Below are positions 48,166 through 57,857 of a stretch of 64,000 bases of DNA, piece by piece (the stretch's first letter is position 1; each line of letters starts with the position of its first letter). A program made the position numbers and the translations under genes. The stretch lies in contig CACHGA010000001.1 of assembly GCA_902579285.1 (NCBI GenBank), positions 62,001 through 126,000 of the forward strand, given 5' to 3'. The notes under the pieces were generated by a model that was given only the letters and a program-made list of their open reading frames with translations, had not been told where the DNA came from and did not search any database. Source of the stretch: an uncultured Pelagibacteraceae bacterium. Lineage in GTDB: Bacteria; Pseudomonadota; Alphaproteobacteria; Pelagibacterales; Pelagibacteraceae.

Positions 48166-49731
48166 TTAAAATACTATAAATAGTCCTATTACAACACCTA
48201 AAATACCTATAACTATATTGTTTCTTAAATTTTTTAATTTCAACTCCTCAATCTCAAAATTTTTTCCCGAAAGAGATTTTAAATTTAATTTTCCCTCTGC
48301 AATCATTTGTAAGGTTGTACTTGCATTGTCCATTACATTTGGCAGATCAGGTATTTTTTGTAAAATATCCTTAGATATTTCAATGGTTCTGTTAAAGGTT
48401 GATTTAGGACCTTTTACACTTTGCATCCAATTTTCCAAAACTGGTCTAGATACTTCCCAAATATTTGTTTCAGGATTTATTTTTCTCGCTACTCCCTCAA
48501 CCACAACCATAGTTTTCTGAAGAAGAAGCAATTGTGTTTGTGTATGCATATTAAATTTTTCAGTTATTTCAAATAGCTGCCCTAGCAAGTTTGCACCTGA
48601 AATATCTTTAATCGATTGGCCAAAAATAGGCTCCCCAATAGATCGTAAAGCTTGTGTCAATTCATCCTTTGAAGTCTCAGCAGGAACTAATCCAGCCAGA
48701 AAGTGCATTTCAGCAACTTTATTATAATCTCTATTTATAAATCCAAAAAGAATTTCAGCTAAATATTTTCTATTATTTTTATCTAACCTTCCCATAATAC
48801 CAAAATCAACAGGGACAATATTTCCGTCTTTATCAACAAAAAGATTGCCTTGGTGCATATCAGCATGAAAAAAACCATCCCTTACAGCTTGTTTTAGAAA
48901 TAATTGAATTAAGTTTTCTGAAAGTCCTTTTATATCAATATTTAAACTTTTTATTTTTAAAGTATCCCTTATAGAAACACCTTCAATTTTATCAAGCGTT
49001 AGTATTCTTTTTGATGTAAAGTTCCAATATATTTTTGGAACCTTTATACCTTTGTCATTCAAAGTATTTTCTCTTAGTTCACTCGCGGCTGCTGCTTCAA
49101 AACGGAGATCCATTTCCATATTCGTAATCTGCTTTAAAAGAAATATCACCTCAACCAATCTCAATCTTTTTGTTTTCTTAAAAATATTTTCAATTAAATA
49201 TGCTAAAAAATTTAACGCATCTAATTCCTCATTAAATATTTTTTGAATATCAGGTCTTAAAATTTTAATAGCTAAATCTTTGTCTGAACCGTCAATATTA
49301 ATTTCCGCAAAGTGCACTTGCGCGATAGAAGCAGCAGCTATTGGCTCACTTATATTTTTTATTTTTGAATAATATTTTTCACCAATTTCTCTTTTAATTA
49401 TTTTTTTTGCTTCGGTTGTATTAAAAGCGGGCAATTTATCTTGTAACTTTTCTAAATTTTTTGCTATTTCATCTCCAATTATATCTGGTCTTGTAGCAAG
49501 AAATTGTCCTAATTTTATAAAAGTAGGGCCCATACTTTCCAAAGAATTACACAATTTTTCGCCTGGTGATTTATTCAAATTTTGAATTTTTTTCGCTGAG
49601 CCGATTGAAAAAATAAATATAACAAATTTAAAAAAACCTGGAACAGGTTTAAATTTATCTAATGTTACCACAGCTCCAGACACTGATAACTTTCTCAATA
49701 TTTTTAATAAATTAAATACTTTTTTAAACAT
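48166..49731 (-). CDS. ubiB: UbiB atypical kinase/ATPase for ubiquinone biosynthesis
   Basis: ADCK/COQ8-like protein kinase-fold protein required for ubiquinone synthesis. The KxGQ-type motif is MGPTFIKLGQFLATRPDIIG. The A-rich loop is AAASIAQVH, and the catalytic loop and metal Asp are FHADMHQGNLFVDKDGNIVPVDFGIMG. The C-terminal segment NIVIGILGVVIGLFIVF is a TM helix. I prefer ATG 49731 (MFKKVFNLLKILRKL, 521 aa) to the track's 49761, which overlaps ubiE by 29 bases. Directly after ubiE on the minus strand. Confidence 0.93.
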   Translation of the reverse strand: MFKKVFNLLKILRKLSVSGAVVTLDKFKPVPGFFKFVIFIFSIGSAKKIQNLNKSPGEKLCNSLESMGPTFIKLGQFLATRPDIIGDEIAKNLEKLQDKLPAFNTTEAKKIIKREIGEKYYSKIKNISEPIAAASIAQVHFAEINIDGSDKDLAIKILRPDIQKIFNEELDALNFLAYLIENIFKKTKRLRLVEVIFLLKQITNMEMDLRFEAAAASELRENTLNDKGIKVPKIYWNFTSKRILTLDKIEGVSIRDTLKIKSLNIDIKGLSENLIQLFLKQAVRDGFFHADMHQGNLFVDKDGNIVPVDFGIMGRLDKNNRKYLAEILFGFINRDYNKVAEMHFLAGLVPAETSKDELTQALRSIGEPIFGQSIKDISGANLLGQLFEITEKFNMHTQTQLLLLQKTMVVVEGVARKINPETNIWEVSRPVLENWMQSVKGPKSTFNRTIEISKDILQKIPDLPNVMDNASTTLQMIAEGKLNLKSLSGKNFEIEELKLKNLRNNIVIGILGVVIGLFIVF

Positions 49732-49732
49732 T

Positions 49733-50437
49733 TTAAATTTTCCAAGCCGAATGAATTGCAACTATTCCATTAGAGATATTTCTATACCCCACATTACTAA
49801 AACCACTGTCTTCTATAATTTTTTTAAAAGTATTTTGATCATAAAACTCATTGATAGTTTTAATTAAATAATCATAGGGCTCGGCATCGCCAACAATATA
49901 TTTTCCAAGTATTGGAATAGTTTTAGAATATTTTTTATATAACTTATCAAGCATCTCGTTTTCAACTTTAGAGAATTCTAGACAAATGAATCTCCCACCT
50001 CTTTTCAAAACTCTATGTGCTTCTTTAATGGCCATTTTTGTATTGGAAAAATTTCTTACTCCAAAACTTACTGAATAAATATCAAATGTATTGTCTTTGA
50101 ATGGTAATTTTTCCGCACCTGATAAATGCCAGCGAATATTATTTAAATCACCTAACTTTATTTTACCTTTTTCTATCATAAATTTATTTGGATCAACGCA
50201 AGTTACTTTGCCTTGATTTTTAACTCTTTTTAAAAATAATCTAGCTATATCTCCAGTACCACTTGCCATATCAATCAAGTGGTCATTTTTTCTTGGGTTC
50301 ATCCATTCAATTAATCTTTGCTTCCATAATCGATGAATTCCCAGAGACATTAAATCATTCATAATGTCATACTTATTAAAAACACTATTAAAAACTTTTG
50401 TTGCTTTTTTAATTTTTGACTGGTTAATATTTGTCAT
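49733..50437 (-). CDS. ubiE: Demethylubiquinone/menaquinone methyltransferase UbiE
   Basis: SAM-dependent C-methyltransferase of the ubiquinone pathway. VFNSVFNKYDIMNDLMSLGIHRLWK is the UbiE N-terminal signature; SAM-binding IDMASGTGDIARLFLKR; SFGVRNFSNTKMAIKEAHRVLKRGGRFICLEFSK. 234 aa, normal. Its start is 15 bases from the mutM start on the other strand. Confidence 0.97.
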   Translation of the reverse strand: MTNINQSKIKKATKVFNSVFNKYDIMNDLMSLGIHRLWKQRLIEWMNPRKNDHLIDMASGTGDIARLFLKRVKNQGKVTCVDPNKFMIEKGKIKLGDLNNIRWHLSGAEKLPFKDNTFDIYSVSFGVRNFSNTKMAIKEAHRVLKRGGRFICLEFSKVENEMLDKLYKKYSKTIPILGKYIVGDAEPYDYLIKTINEFYDQNTFKKIIEDSGFSNVGYRNISNGIVAIHSAWKI

Positions 50438-50452
50438 TTTATAAATAGTTAT

Positions 50453-51328
50453 ATGCCAGAATTACCAGAAGTTGAAGTTGTTAGAAGATCTCTAAACGAA
50501 TTCATCACAGGCTCAAAAATCAACAAAGTTAGTATTTTTAATAAGAATTTAAGGTATAAAATCAGTAAAAAATTCAAAAAATCTATTCAAGGTCAAAGGA
50601 TAATATCTATTTTTCGAAGAGGAAAATTCTTACTTATTGAACTTGAAAATAAAAATTTAATTTTAATTCATTTAGGTATGACAGGAAAAATCCTAATAAA
50701 AAGGAAATTTCATAAGACTACTGTATTTACCGATTATTATTTTGAGAGAAAAATAATAAAAAAACACAATCATTTAGAACTACAACTAAGCAACTCAGTT
50801 GACTTAATATATAATGATATAAGAAAATTTGGTTTTATAAAAATTTTAAATAACAAAATGTTAAAATTTGACAAGCATATATCCAAATTAGGTCCTGAGC
50901 CTTTAACATCAGCGTTCGATTACGAATATATGAAAGAAAAAAGTAAAAAAAGAAAAATTAATATTAAAAATTTTATAATGAATCAAAAATATATTAGTGG
51001 ATTAGGTAACATTTATGCAAATGAAATACTATTTAATAGCTCCATTAATCCAAAAAAAAAAGCTTACAAATTATCTGATAACGAAATTCTAAAAATTGTT
51101 TGCAATACTAAAAATATACTAAAGAAAGCAATACAACTTGGGGGTTCATCAATAAAAGACTTTAGTAGTGTTTCGGGTAAAAAAGGATTGTTTCAACAAA
51201 AGTTCAAGGTATATGATAGAGCAAATAAATCATGTTTAAAGCCCGAATGCGAGGGTTCAATTAAAAAAATATATATTAGCAATAGATCAACTTTTTATTG
51301 TAAAAAATGCCAGAAAATTAAATATTGA
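50453..51328 (+). CDS. mutM: Formamidopyrimidine-DNA glycosylase MutM
   Basis: Removes 8-oxoguanine and FapyG. Catalytic N-terminal Pro-Glu in MPELPEVEVVRRSL. FRRGKFLLIELE carries the Lys region. H2TH region FIMNQKYISGLGNIYANEILF. C-terminal zinc finger CLKPECEGSIKKI...FYCKKCQK, four Cys. 291 aa. Divergent from ubiE and 32 bases before rpsT. Confidence 0.97.
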   Translation: MPELPEVEVVRRSLNEFITGSKINKVSIFNKNLRYKISKKFKKSIQGQRIISIFRRGKFLLIELENKNLILIHLGMTGKILIKRKFHKTTVFTDYYFERKIIKKHNHLELQLSNSVDLIYNDIRKFGFIKILNNKMLKFDKHISKLGPEPLTSAFDYEYMKEKSKKRKINIKNFIMNQKYISGLGNIYANEILFNSSINPKKKAYKLSDNEILKIVCNTKNILKKAIQLGGSSIKDFSSVSGKKGLFQQKFKVYDRANKSCLKPECEGSIKKIYISNRSTFYCKKCQKIKY

Positions 51329-51360
51329 CCGGAATATTTTGAAGATATAGGTTCCGATGA

Positions 51361-51627
51361 ATGCCAAATATAAAATCTGCAATCCGCAAGGTAAAACGAA
51401 TTAAAAAACAATCTGAAGTTAATAAATTCAGAAAAAATAGATACAAACAAGCGGTAAAAAAAATACAAAAGTTAATAGAAAAGAAGGATTTAAAAGAAAT
51501 TAATAAGTATTTTCCAACTTTTCAGTCTGAGTTGATGAAAGTTGGAAAATCAGGTGTTATTAAGAAAAAAAACCTGTCAAGAAAGATCTCCAAAATTTCA
51601 AAAAAAATAAAAAAAATCACTAAATAG
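51361..51627 (+). CDS. rpsT: 30S ribosomal protein S20
   Basis: 16S rRNA-binding protein. MPNIKSAIRKVKRIKKQSEVNKFRKNRYKQAVKKI is the S20 N-terminus, and VGKSGVIKKKNLSRKISKISKKIKKI the C-terminus. 88 aa. An ATG at 51357 is not in this frame. rpsT beside dnaA is a known alphaproteobacterial arrangement. Confidence 0.95.
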   Translation: MPNIKSAIRKVKRIKKQSEVNKFRKNRYKQAVKKIQKLIEKKDLKEINKYFPTFQSELMKVGKSGVIKKKNLSRKISKISKKIKKITK

Positions 51628-51857
51628 TTGAATTAAACTTATCCGATTATTCTTAACAATTTGAAGTTGATAAAAAAAAAAATTTAATTTTTTTATTACT
51701 ACATTTAGAGAAATTGTATTTGAGGTTGAAATATTTTTTATTTTCTCTCACAACGTTTATTCTACAACCTGTATCGATTTTTTTTTTTTAATCTAGAAAA
51801 AAAAATTGAATTTAAAAAAAATAAGTTATAAAAAATATTTTAATTTTTAATTTTTTC
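51628..51857. promoter_or_regulatory. rpsT-dnaA intergenic region
   Basis: 230 bases, the longest gene-free stretch of the window. Very AT-rich with several A and T runs of 7 to 12. No tRNA or ORF. It must contain the dnaA promoter and the rpsT terminator. A TCTCACAAC motif at 51746-51754 recurs upstream of gyrB. I found no cluster of exact DnaA boxes (TTATCCACA); an origin here is possible but not supported. Confidence 0.4.
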
Positions 51858-53246
51858 ATGGACAAAACTTCACTTCAAAAAAATCAACTACCGGTAAACG
51901 AAGAAAAAACATTAAACTGGGACTTAGTTCAAAAATCTTTTGATAAGTCATTTGGAAATGAAATATTTACAAGTTGGCTTAAACATATTTCACTTTTAAA
52001 AGAGTATAATGACCATGTGATTTTAGGGGTTAAAACTAGATTTTTTAGAGACTGGATCACATCAAGATACGCAGATAAAATCTTAAGTGAATTAAAAAAA
52101 CATAAAATAAGTATAAATCGAATTGAGTTTAAAATAGAACCTGAAATTCTAAATAGTAAATCAACATTTAATAGTTCAGTAATAAACAAAATATCTGAAA
52201 TAAAGAATTCAGCCTTAAATTATAACAGACTGAACCCCACACTAAATTTTGAAAATTTTATAGTCGGAAAAAGCAATAATTTAAGTTTTCTCTCTGCAAA
52301 AAAAATATGCTCTCAATTATCAAGATATAATCCTTTGTATATTTATGGTGGCGTAGGGTTGGGAAAAACACATCTTCTTAATTCAATCGGGTTAGAGCTA
52401 AGCCAAAAAAATAAGGTAATGTTTATTTCTGCTGAGCGATTTATGTATCAGTTTATTAAATCAATTAAAAAAAATGAGATGGTAAATTTTAAAGATTTTT
52501 TTAGGAAAGCTAATGTTTTTATTATTGATGATATTCAATTTATAAGAGGGAAGGAGGGCCTGCAGGAAGAATTTTTTCATACATTTAATACCCTTTTTGA
52601 TCAAAGTGCACAAATAGTAATTTCTTCAGATAGAGCTCCAAATAAACTTGATAGAGTTCAGGATAGAATTAAATCAAGATTATCTGGCGGATTAGTTGTT
52701 GATATAGGTACACCTGATTACGATCTAAAACTAGATATTCTAAAAAAGAAAATTCAAGATTATCAAAATTCATTTAGAGAAAATCCTGATTTGAGCGATG
52801 AGGTTATTACCTATATAGCAAAAAATAGCAACTCTAATATAAGAGAACTTATAGGAATATTTAATAGAGTAGTTGCATTTGGCAAAATGAGCAAAAAAGC
52901 CCTTAATATTAATGACTGCAAAATTATTTTAAAAGATGTCTATAATGCCAATAAAGTAATTAGTATTGATAAAATACAAAACGTAACTTCAAATTTTTTT
53001 AGTATAAGTTTAGCAGATATGCTATCACCAAGACGCTCAAGACCTTTAGCAAGACCAAGACAGGTAGCAATGTATATGGCTAAGAAATTAACAACAAGAT
53101 CACTACCTGAAATAGGCAGAAAATTTGCGAACAGAGATCACACCACTGTTATTCATGCAGTAAAAACCATTGATAAATTAAGTGAGAATAATGATGAAAT
53201 GAGAAAGAATATTGAAGAATTAAAATCATTAATCTTAAGCGATTAA
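51858..53246 (+). CDS. dnaA: Chromosomal replication initiator DnaA
   Basis: AAA+ initiator protein. Domain I (about 1-85, WLKHISLLKEYNDHVILGV) leads to a short linker, then the AAA+ domain with Walker A LYIYGGVGLGKTHLLNSIG and Walker B VFIIDDIQFIRG. Domain IV has SRPLARPRQVAMYMAKKLT and the DnaA signature IGRKFANRDHTTVIHAV, where Asn replaces the usual Gly before RDHTTV. 462 aa. dnaN follows by one base. Confidence 0.98.
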   Translation: MDKTSLQKNQLPVNEEKTLNWDLVQKSFDKSFGNEIFTSWLKHISLLKEYNDHVILGVKTRFFRDWITSRYADKILSELKKHKISINRIEFKIEPEILNSKSTFNSSVINKISEIKNSALNYNRLNPTLNFENFIVGKSNNLSFLSAKKICSQLSRYNPLYIYGGVGLGKTHLLNSIGLELSQKNKVMFISAERFMYQFIKSIKKNEMVNFKDFFRKANVFIIDDIQFIRGKEGLQEEFFHTFNTLFDQSAQIVISSDRAPNKLDRVQDRIKSRLSGGLVVDIGTPDYDLKLDILKKKIQDYQNSFRENPDLSDEVITYIAKNSNSNIRELIGIFNRVVAFGKMSKKALNINDCKIILKDVYNANKVISIDKIQNVTSNFFSISLADMLSPRRSRPLARPRQVAMYMAKKLTTRSLPEIGRKFANRDHTTVIHAVKTIDKLSENNDEMRKNIEELKSLILSD

Positions 53247-53247
53247 A

Positions 53248-54363
53248 ATGCAATTTCAAATAAAGCGTGACACACTATTAAAGTCTTTATCGGTGGCACA
53301 CAATATAATTGAAAGAAAAAATACAATACCAATTCTAGCAAATGTTTTATTAGAGATAAAAAATAATATATTAAACATTGTTGCAACTGACCTAGATATA
53401 GTTTTTCACGATCAAATTTCAGACTTAAAAATTGATAGTGAAGGTAGCACTACGACTTCGGCAACTGTTTTATATGATTTATTGAGAAAATTACCTACAA
53501 ATTTAGATGTTACTTTTGTGTTAGAAACTAAAAACAAAATCAAAATTACAGCAAAAAACTCAAAATTTAATCTTCTATGTTTACCTATCGATGATTTTCC
53601 AAATTTTTCGAACGACTTCAAAAACGAACCTTTAAATTTAGATGGTCAAAAATTTTTGACTTTGCTTAATAAGACAAAAATAGCAATGTCAAACGACGAC
53701 ACAAGACATTATTTAAATGGAATTTTTATACACCCAACAGCTTCGAATAAAACTTCGTATTTGACAGGCGTAGCTACTGATACCCACAGACTATCTTCAA
53801 GTAGCATTCCTGTTCAAGACATCAAAAATTTAAAATCATTCATTTTACCAAAAAAAACTGTGTTTCAGTTATCAAATTTATTACAAGAAAATAATCAAAA
53901 TGTTTCGATGTTTGTTGGTGAAGGTAAAATACAATTTAAAATGGGAAATTCATCAATTGTCTCTAAAGTTATTGATGGAAAGTTTCCAGATTATGAAAAA
54001 GTTGTTCCTAAAAATAATAAAAAAATTTTAAAGGTCAATGTAAAAGATTTTATTAATTCTCTTGAAAGAGTGGTAACAGTTTCTATTGATAGAAAAGAGG
54101 GAGTAAAAGTTACTTTTGAAAAAGATCATATTCAATTATTTGTTGCAAGCTCATCGTCAGGCGATGGAAAAGAAACTTTAAAGGCTGAATTTAATTCAGA
54201 AAGTTTAACAGTAAGCTTTAATGCCAGATATCTTTTAGATATTGCTTCAGAAATAGGCGATCAAAATTTAATGATGAATCTTAACGATGCCGTGTCCCCT
54301 GTTTTAATTCAGGATAAATCAGACAATCACAGTTATTATGTTATAATGCCGATGAAAATATAA
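53248..54363 (+). CDS. dnaN: DNA polymerase III beta sliding clamp
   Basis: Processivity clamp. FQIKRDTLLKSLSVAHNIIERKNTIPILANVLLEI at the N-terminus; three repeated clamp domains; YLTGVATDTHRLS; C-terminus SDNHSYYVIMPMKI as in other DnaN proteins. 371 aa. Directly behind dnaA; recF, often next, is absent and gyrB follows after 132 bases. Confidence 0.97.
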   Translation: MQFQIKRDTLLKSLSVAHNIIERKNTIPILANVLLEIKNNILNIVATDLDIVFHDQISDLKIDSEGSTTTSATVLYDLLRKLPTNLDVTFVLETKNKIKITAKNSKFNLLCLPIDDFPNFSNDFKNEPLNLDGQKFLTLLNKTKIAMSNDDTRHYLNGIFIHPTASNKTSYLTGVATDTHRLSSSSIPVQDIKNLKSFILPKKTVFQLSNLLQENNQNVSMFVGEGKIQFKMGNSSIVSKVIDGKFPDYEKVVPKNNKKILKVNVKDFINSLERVVTVSIDRKEGVKVTFEKDHIQLFVASSSSGDGKETLKAEFNSESLTVSFNARYLLDIASEIGDQNLMMNLNDAVSPVLIQDKSDNHSYYVIMPMKI

Positions 54364-54495
54364 GAATTTCCAAATTTCAAGTAATAAATATTATTTGTCT
54401 TCTATTATCCTTATCTCACAACAGTTTTTCACTATTAGTTTAAAACGTGATTTTATCTCCCAAGGAAAAAATGATATAATAATTTTTTCAAAAAA
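54364..54495. promoter_or_regulatory. dnaN-gyrB intergenic region
   Basis: 132 bases without an ORF; recF would be expected in this place in many Alphaproteobacteria but no remnant is visible. TCTCACAAC at 54414-54422, within TTATCTCACAACAGTTTTT, repeats a motif found upstream of dnaA. Presumably contains the gyrB promoter. Confidence 0.4.
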
Positions 54496-56562
54496 ATGAT
54501 AAATCCTCAAAAAAACACTCCAAATAAAGAATATAAAGCAGATTCTATCAAAGTGTTAAAAGGTTTAGACGCTGTAAGAAAAAGACCGGGTATGTATATT
54601 GGAGATACAGACGATGGATCTGGTTTACATCACATGGTTTTTGAAGTCGTAGATAATTCAATAGATGAAGCTATAGTAGGTTTTTGTAAAAACATAACAG
54701 TAACATTACATAAAAATCGATCTGTAACAGTCGAAGATGATGGAAGAGGAATTCCTACTGATTTACACAAAGGAGAAAAAAAGTCTGCAGCAGAGGTTAT
54801 AATGACCCAACTGCATGCAGGGGGAAAATTTGACCAAAATTCATACAAAGTATCAGGAGGATTACATGGTGTTGGAGTTTCAGTAGTAAATGCCCTCTCA
54901 GTAAAACTCGAATTAACAATATTTAGAAATGGAAAAGAGTATTTTATTTCCTTTGAAAATGGAAAGACTGTAAGTCCAATTAAATTTTTGAAAAAAACGA
55001 AAAAATCAGGAACTAAAATTAATTTTTTACCTTCCAAAGATGTTTTTTCATCCACAAAATTTAGTTCCTCGATTTTACAAAAAAAAATGAGAGAGTTAGC
55101 ATTTTTAAATAGCGGTTTAACAATAAAACTTATTGATGAAACATTGTCAAAACCAAAGATCTTCGAAAATAAATATGATGGAGGCGTATCTGCATTTGTC
55201 CAATTTAATGATCAAAAAAAGTCATTATTAATTAACAAAAACGAAAAAGCTACTTTTAAAAAACCTATATATCTTAAAGCTGAAAAAAATAATGTAGTTG
55301 TGGAATGCTCATTTCAGTGGAACGCTGGCTTTTCAGAAGATGTAATGGCTTTTACAAATAATATTCATCAAAAAGATGGAGGAACGCACCTTTTGGGTTT
55401 CAGAAGTGCATTAACAAGAATAATAAATAAATATGCATCAGAAAAAAATCTTACGAAAAAAAATAAAGTTATTATAGGCGGAGAAGATATCAAAGAGGGT
55501 TTAACATCGATTTTATCAATTAAAATGCCTGACCCAAAATTTTCATCACAAACTAAAGACAAATTAGTTTCGTCAGAAATTAGAAATATTGTAGAAACCA
55601 TTGTCAGTGAAAAAGTAACAATCTGGTTTGATCAAAATCCTTCTGTAGTAAAAGTAATTTTAGACAAAGTGTTACAAGCAGCAATAGCCAGGGATCTTGC
55701 TAGAAAAGCAAGGGATAGTGTGAGAAGGAAGGGTTCACTAGAGCTTTCAGGTCTTCCTGGAAAGTTGGCTGATTGCCAAATTTCAAGCATGGAAGGTACA
55801 GAGCTATTTATAGTAGAGGGAGATTCAGCAGGTGGTTCAGCCAAACAAGGAAGAAAAAGAGAATTTCAAGCTGTTTTACCTTTAAGAGGAAAAATATTAA
55901 ATACTTATGTTAATGAAAATAAAAAACGGAATGGAGCAAATGGAAGTCACGAAAATAAAACTCTTTCTAAAATGATGTCCTCAAATGAAATCGTTACACT
56001 TATAAACGCTTTAGGCACTGGTTCTACAAACTTCAATATAGAGGATTTGAGATATGAAAAAATAATAATTATGACTGATGCAGATGTTGATGGTTCACAT
56101 ATAAGAACTTTGCTTCTAACTTTCTTTAATAATAAGCCGTTTAATGAACTAATTGAAAAAGGTCATTTATATCTTGCTCAACCTCCGCTGTTTAAGATTA
56201 CAAAAGGAACAAAAACCTCTTACATAAAGAATGAGAAAGATTTAGAAAAATATATTCTTAGATCTTTAGATAACGCGAAAAAGCTTAGTAAAAAAGAATT
56301 AGATAAGGTTATTGCAGAAGAAAGGCAAAGATTAAATATACAAAGATTTAAAGGTTTAGGTGAAATGAATCCAGAAGAACTTTGGCAAACAACTTTAAAT
56401 CCTGACAATAGAATTTTACTTAAAGTTGAATACTCTAAGGGAACGAAAGAAAAATCAAAAGAGGATCAAAATATTATTAAAATTTTAATGGGAGACGATG
56501 TAGCACCACGAAAAAATTTTATTACTGAAAAGGCCTTAGAAGTTGAAAATTTAGATATCTAA
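54496..56562 (+). CDS. gyrB: DNA gyrase subunit B
   Basis: ATPase subunit of gyrase. The GHKL ATPase has LDAVRKRPGMYIGDTDDGSGLHHMVFEVVDNSIDEA and VSGGLHGVGVSVVNALS. The TOPRIM domain has EGDSAGGSAKQGRKREFQAVLPLRGKILN and MTDADVDGSHIRTLLLTFF. The C-terminal part has RFKGLGEMNPEELWQTTL. 688 aa. After GKILN there is a short insert (TYVNENKKRNGANGSHENKT) not typical of GyrB. It is GyrB rather than ParE by the context dnaA-dnaN-gyrB. regB follows by five bases. Confidence 0.96.
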   Translation: MINPQKNTPNKEYKADSIKVLKGLDAVRKRPGMYIGDTDDGSGLHHMVFEVVDNSIDEAIVGFCKNITVTLHKNRSVTVEDDGRGIPTDLHKGEKKSAAEVIMTQLHAGGKFDQNSYKVSGGLHGVGVSVVNALSVKLELTIFRNGKEYFISFENGKTVSPIKFLKKTKKSGTKINFLPSKDVFSSTKFSSSILQKKMRELAFLNSGLTIKLIDETLSKPKIFENKYDGGVSAFVQFNDQKKSLLINKNEKATFKKPIYLKAEKNNVVVECSFQWNAGFSEDVMAFTNNIHQKDGGTHLLGFRSALTRIINKYASEKNLTKKNKVIIGGEDIKEGLTSILSIKMPDPKFSSQTKDKLVSSEIRNIVETIVSEKVTIWFDQNPSVVKVILDKVLQAAIARDLARKARDSVRRKGSLELSGLPGKLADCQISSMEGTELFIVEGDSAGGSAKQGRKREFQAVLPLRGKILNTYVNENKKRNGANGSHENKTLSKMMSSNEIVTLINALGTGSTNFNIEDLRYEKIIIMTDADVDGSHIRTLLLTFFNNKPFNELIEKGHLYLAQPPLFKITKGTKTSYIKNEKDLEKYILRSLDNAKKLSKKELDKVIAEERQRLNIQRFKGLGEMNPEELWQTTLNPDNRILLKVEYSKGTKEKSKEDQNIIKILMGDDVAPRKNFITEKALEVENLDI

Positions 56563-56567
56563 TTAAT

Positions 56568-57857
56568 ATGAAACTTTCTGATTTCCTCAAATATGAAGAG
56601 GACTTAACGCTTCAAAAAAAAACTGTAGTTATTCTGAGATGGATAGCACTTATAGGTCAGCTGCTTACAATTTATATTGTTCATTTTTTTTTAGATTTAA
56701 ATCTTCCAATAATTTTATGCTCAATAACTATTTTTTGCGGTGGATTAACAAATATTTTTATACAATTTTCTTTTAAAAAAAATCAATTAAGCAATATTGA
56801 GTCAACCATACTTCTTTTTTATGATGTAATACAGCTAGCTGTTTTAATATATTTAACAGGTGGAGTCACAAACCCCTTTGTTATTTTTTTAGTTGTTCCT
56901 GCAATCGTTTCTTCAACATTATTGAACTTAACAAGTACCTTTTTTCTTTCATTTATTACAATTGTTGCTTTATTACTTTTAACTTTCAATTATTTTCCAT
57001 TACCCAGCGAAGGTAATATTCATTTTCATGTTCCTGATTATTATTTATATTCCATACCAACAGCTTTAATTATTGTACTAGTTTTTCTAAATTATTTTGG
57101 CTTTCGTTTTGGTCATGAAGCTAGAAAAAGAAGTGAGGCTTTGAATAGACTTGAAAGCGTACTAGCCAAAGAACAAGAGTTAGATTCCATTGGGCATCAA
57201 GCAGCAGCAGCAGCTCACTCTCTAGGAACACCACTTTCAACAATAACTGTAGTAGCTAAAGAACTTAAAAAAGAGGTTTCTAATAATCCAAAATATGCAG
57301 ATGATATAAATATTATAATCTCAGAAGTTAAAAGATGTGGAAATATTTTAAAAAAACTATCTAAGAGAGAGATCGTGGATGATGTTTATGTTTCGAATAT
57401 AGCATTAGAAGATTTACTATTTGAAATTAAAAACTCATTCGAGGAAAGTTCAAAAAAAAATATTGAACTTTATTTAAATAAGAAAAATAAAAAAACACCT
57501 ATCAAAAGATCCCCAGAGCTAACTTATGGAATCCGTAATTTTGTTGGGAATGCAGTAAAATTCTCAAAGAACAAAGTTTCAATAAATTTAATAAATGAAA
57601 AAGATGAAATCAAAATTAAAATAGCAGATGATGGTCCAGGATTTCCTAATGACGTTTTCAATATTATTGGGGAGCCATACATTTCATCAAGGTTAAAAAA
57701 ATTTAAAACAAAAGCAGGTTTGGGTCTTGGAACATTTATAGGAAAAACACTTCTTGAAAGAAAAAAAGCAAATATACAATTTATGAATTCCGAAAATGGT
57801 GGTGCGACTGTAGAAATTACATGGAAACCGTCTGATTTAGTTTCTAAAGTTAATTAA
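56568..57857 (+). CDS. regB: Redox sensor histidine kinase RegB/PrrB
   Basis: Six-TM sensor kinase responding to redox state and ubiquinone; partner of RegA. N-terminal TM bundle (about 20-175) holds the quinone-binding motif GGVTNPF (residues 98-104). The phospho-acceptor His is His217 in QAAAAAHSLGTPLS, the RegB-type H-box. Cys257 in SEVKRCGNI matches the redox-active Cys of RegB. The ATPase domain has NAVKFSKNKV, ADDGPGFP and GLGLGTFIGKTLLER. 429 aa. The gene overlaps the 3' end of the agmatine deiminase gene by four bases. regA is about 4.3 kb away. Confidence 0.9.
   Translation: MKLSDFLKYEEDLTLQKKTVVILRWIALIGQLLTIYIVHFFLDLNLPIILCSITIFCGGLTNIFIQFSFKKNQLSNIESTILLFYDVIQLAVLIYLTGGVTNPFVIFLVVPAIVSSTLLNLTSTFFLSFITIVALLLLTFNYFPLPSEGNIHFHVPDYYLYSIPTALIIVLVFLNYFGFRFGHEARKRSEALNRLESVLAKEQELDSIGHQAAAAAHSLGTPLSTITVVAKELKKEVSNNPKYADDINIIISEVKRCGNILKKLSKREIVDDVYVSNIALEDLLFEIKNSFEESSKKNIELYLNKKNKKTPIKRSPELTYGIRNFVGNAVKFSKNKVSINLINEKDEIKIKIADDGPGFPNDVFNIIGEPYISSRLKKFKTKAGLGLGTFIGKTLLERKKANIQFMNSENGGATVEITWKPSDLVSKVN

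Noticed and set aside
51628-51857. Chromosomal origin oriC next to dnaA
   Set aside because: No cluster of exact DnaA boxes was found, and without skew data an origin cannot be claimed; only a promoter region is reported.
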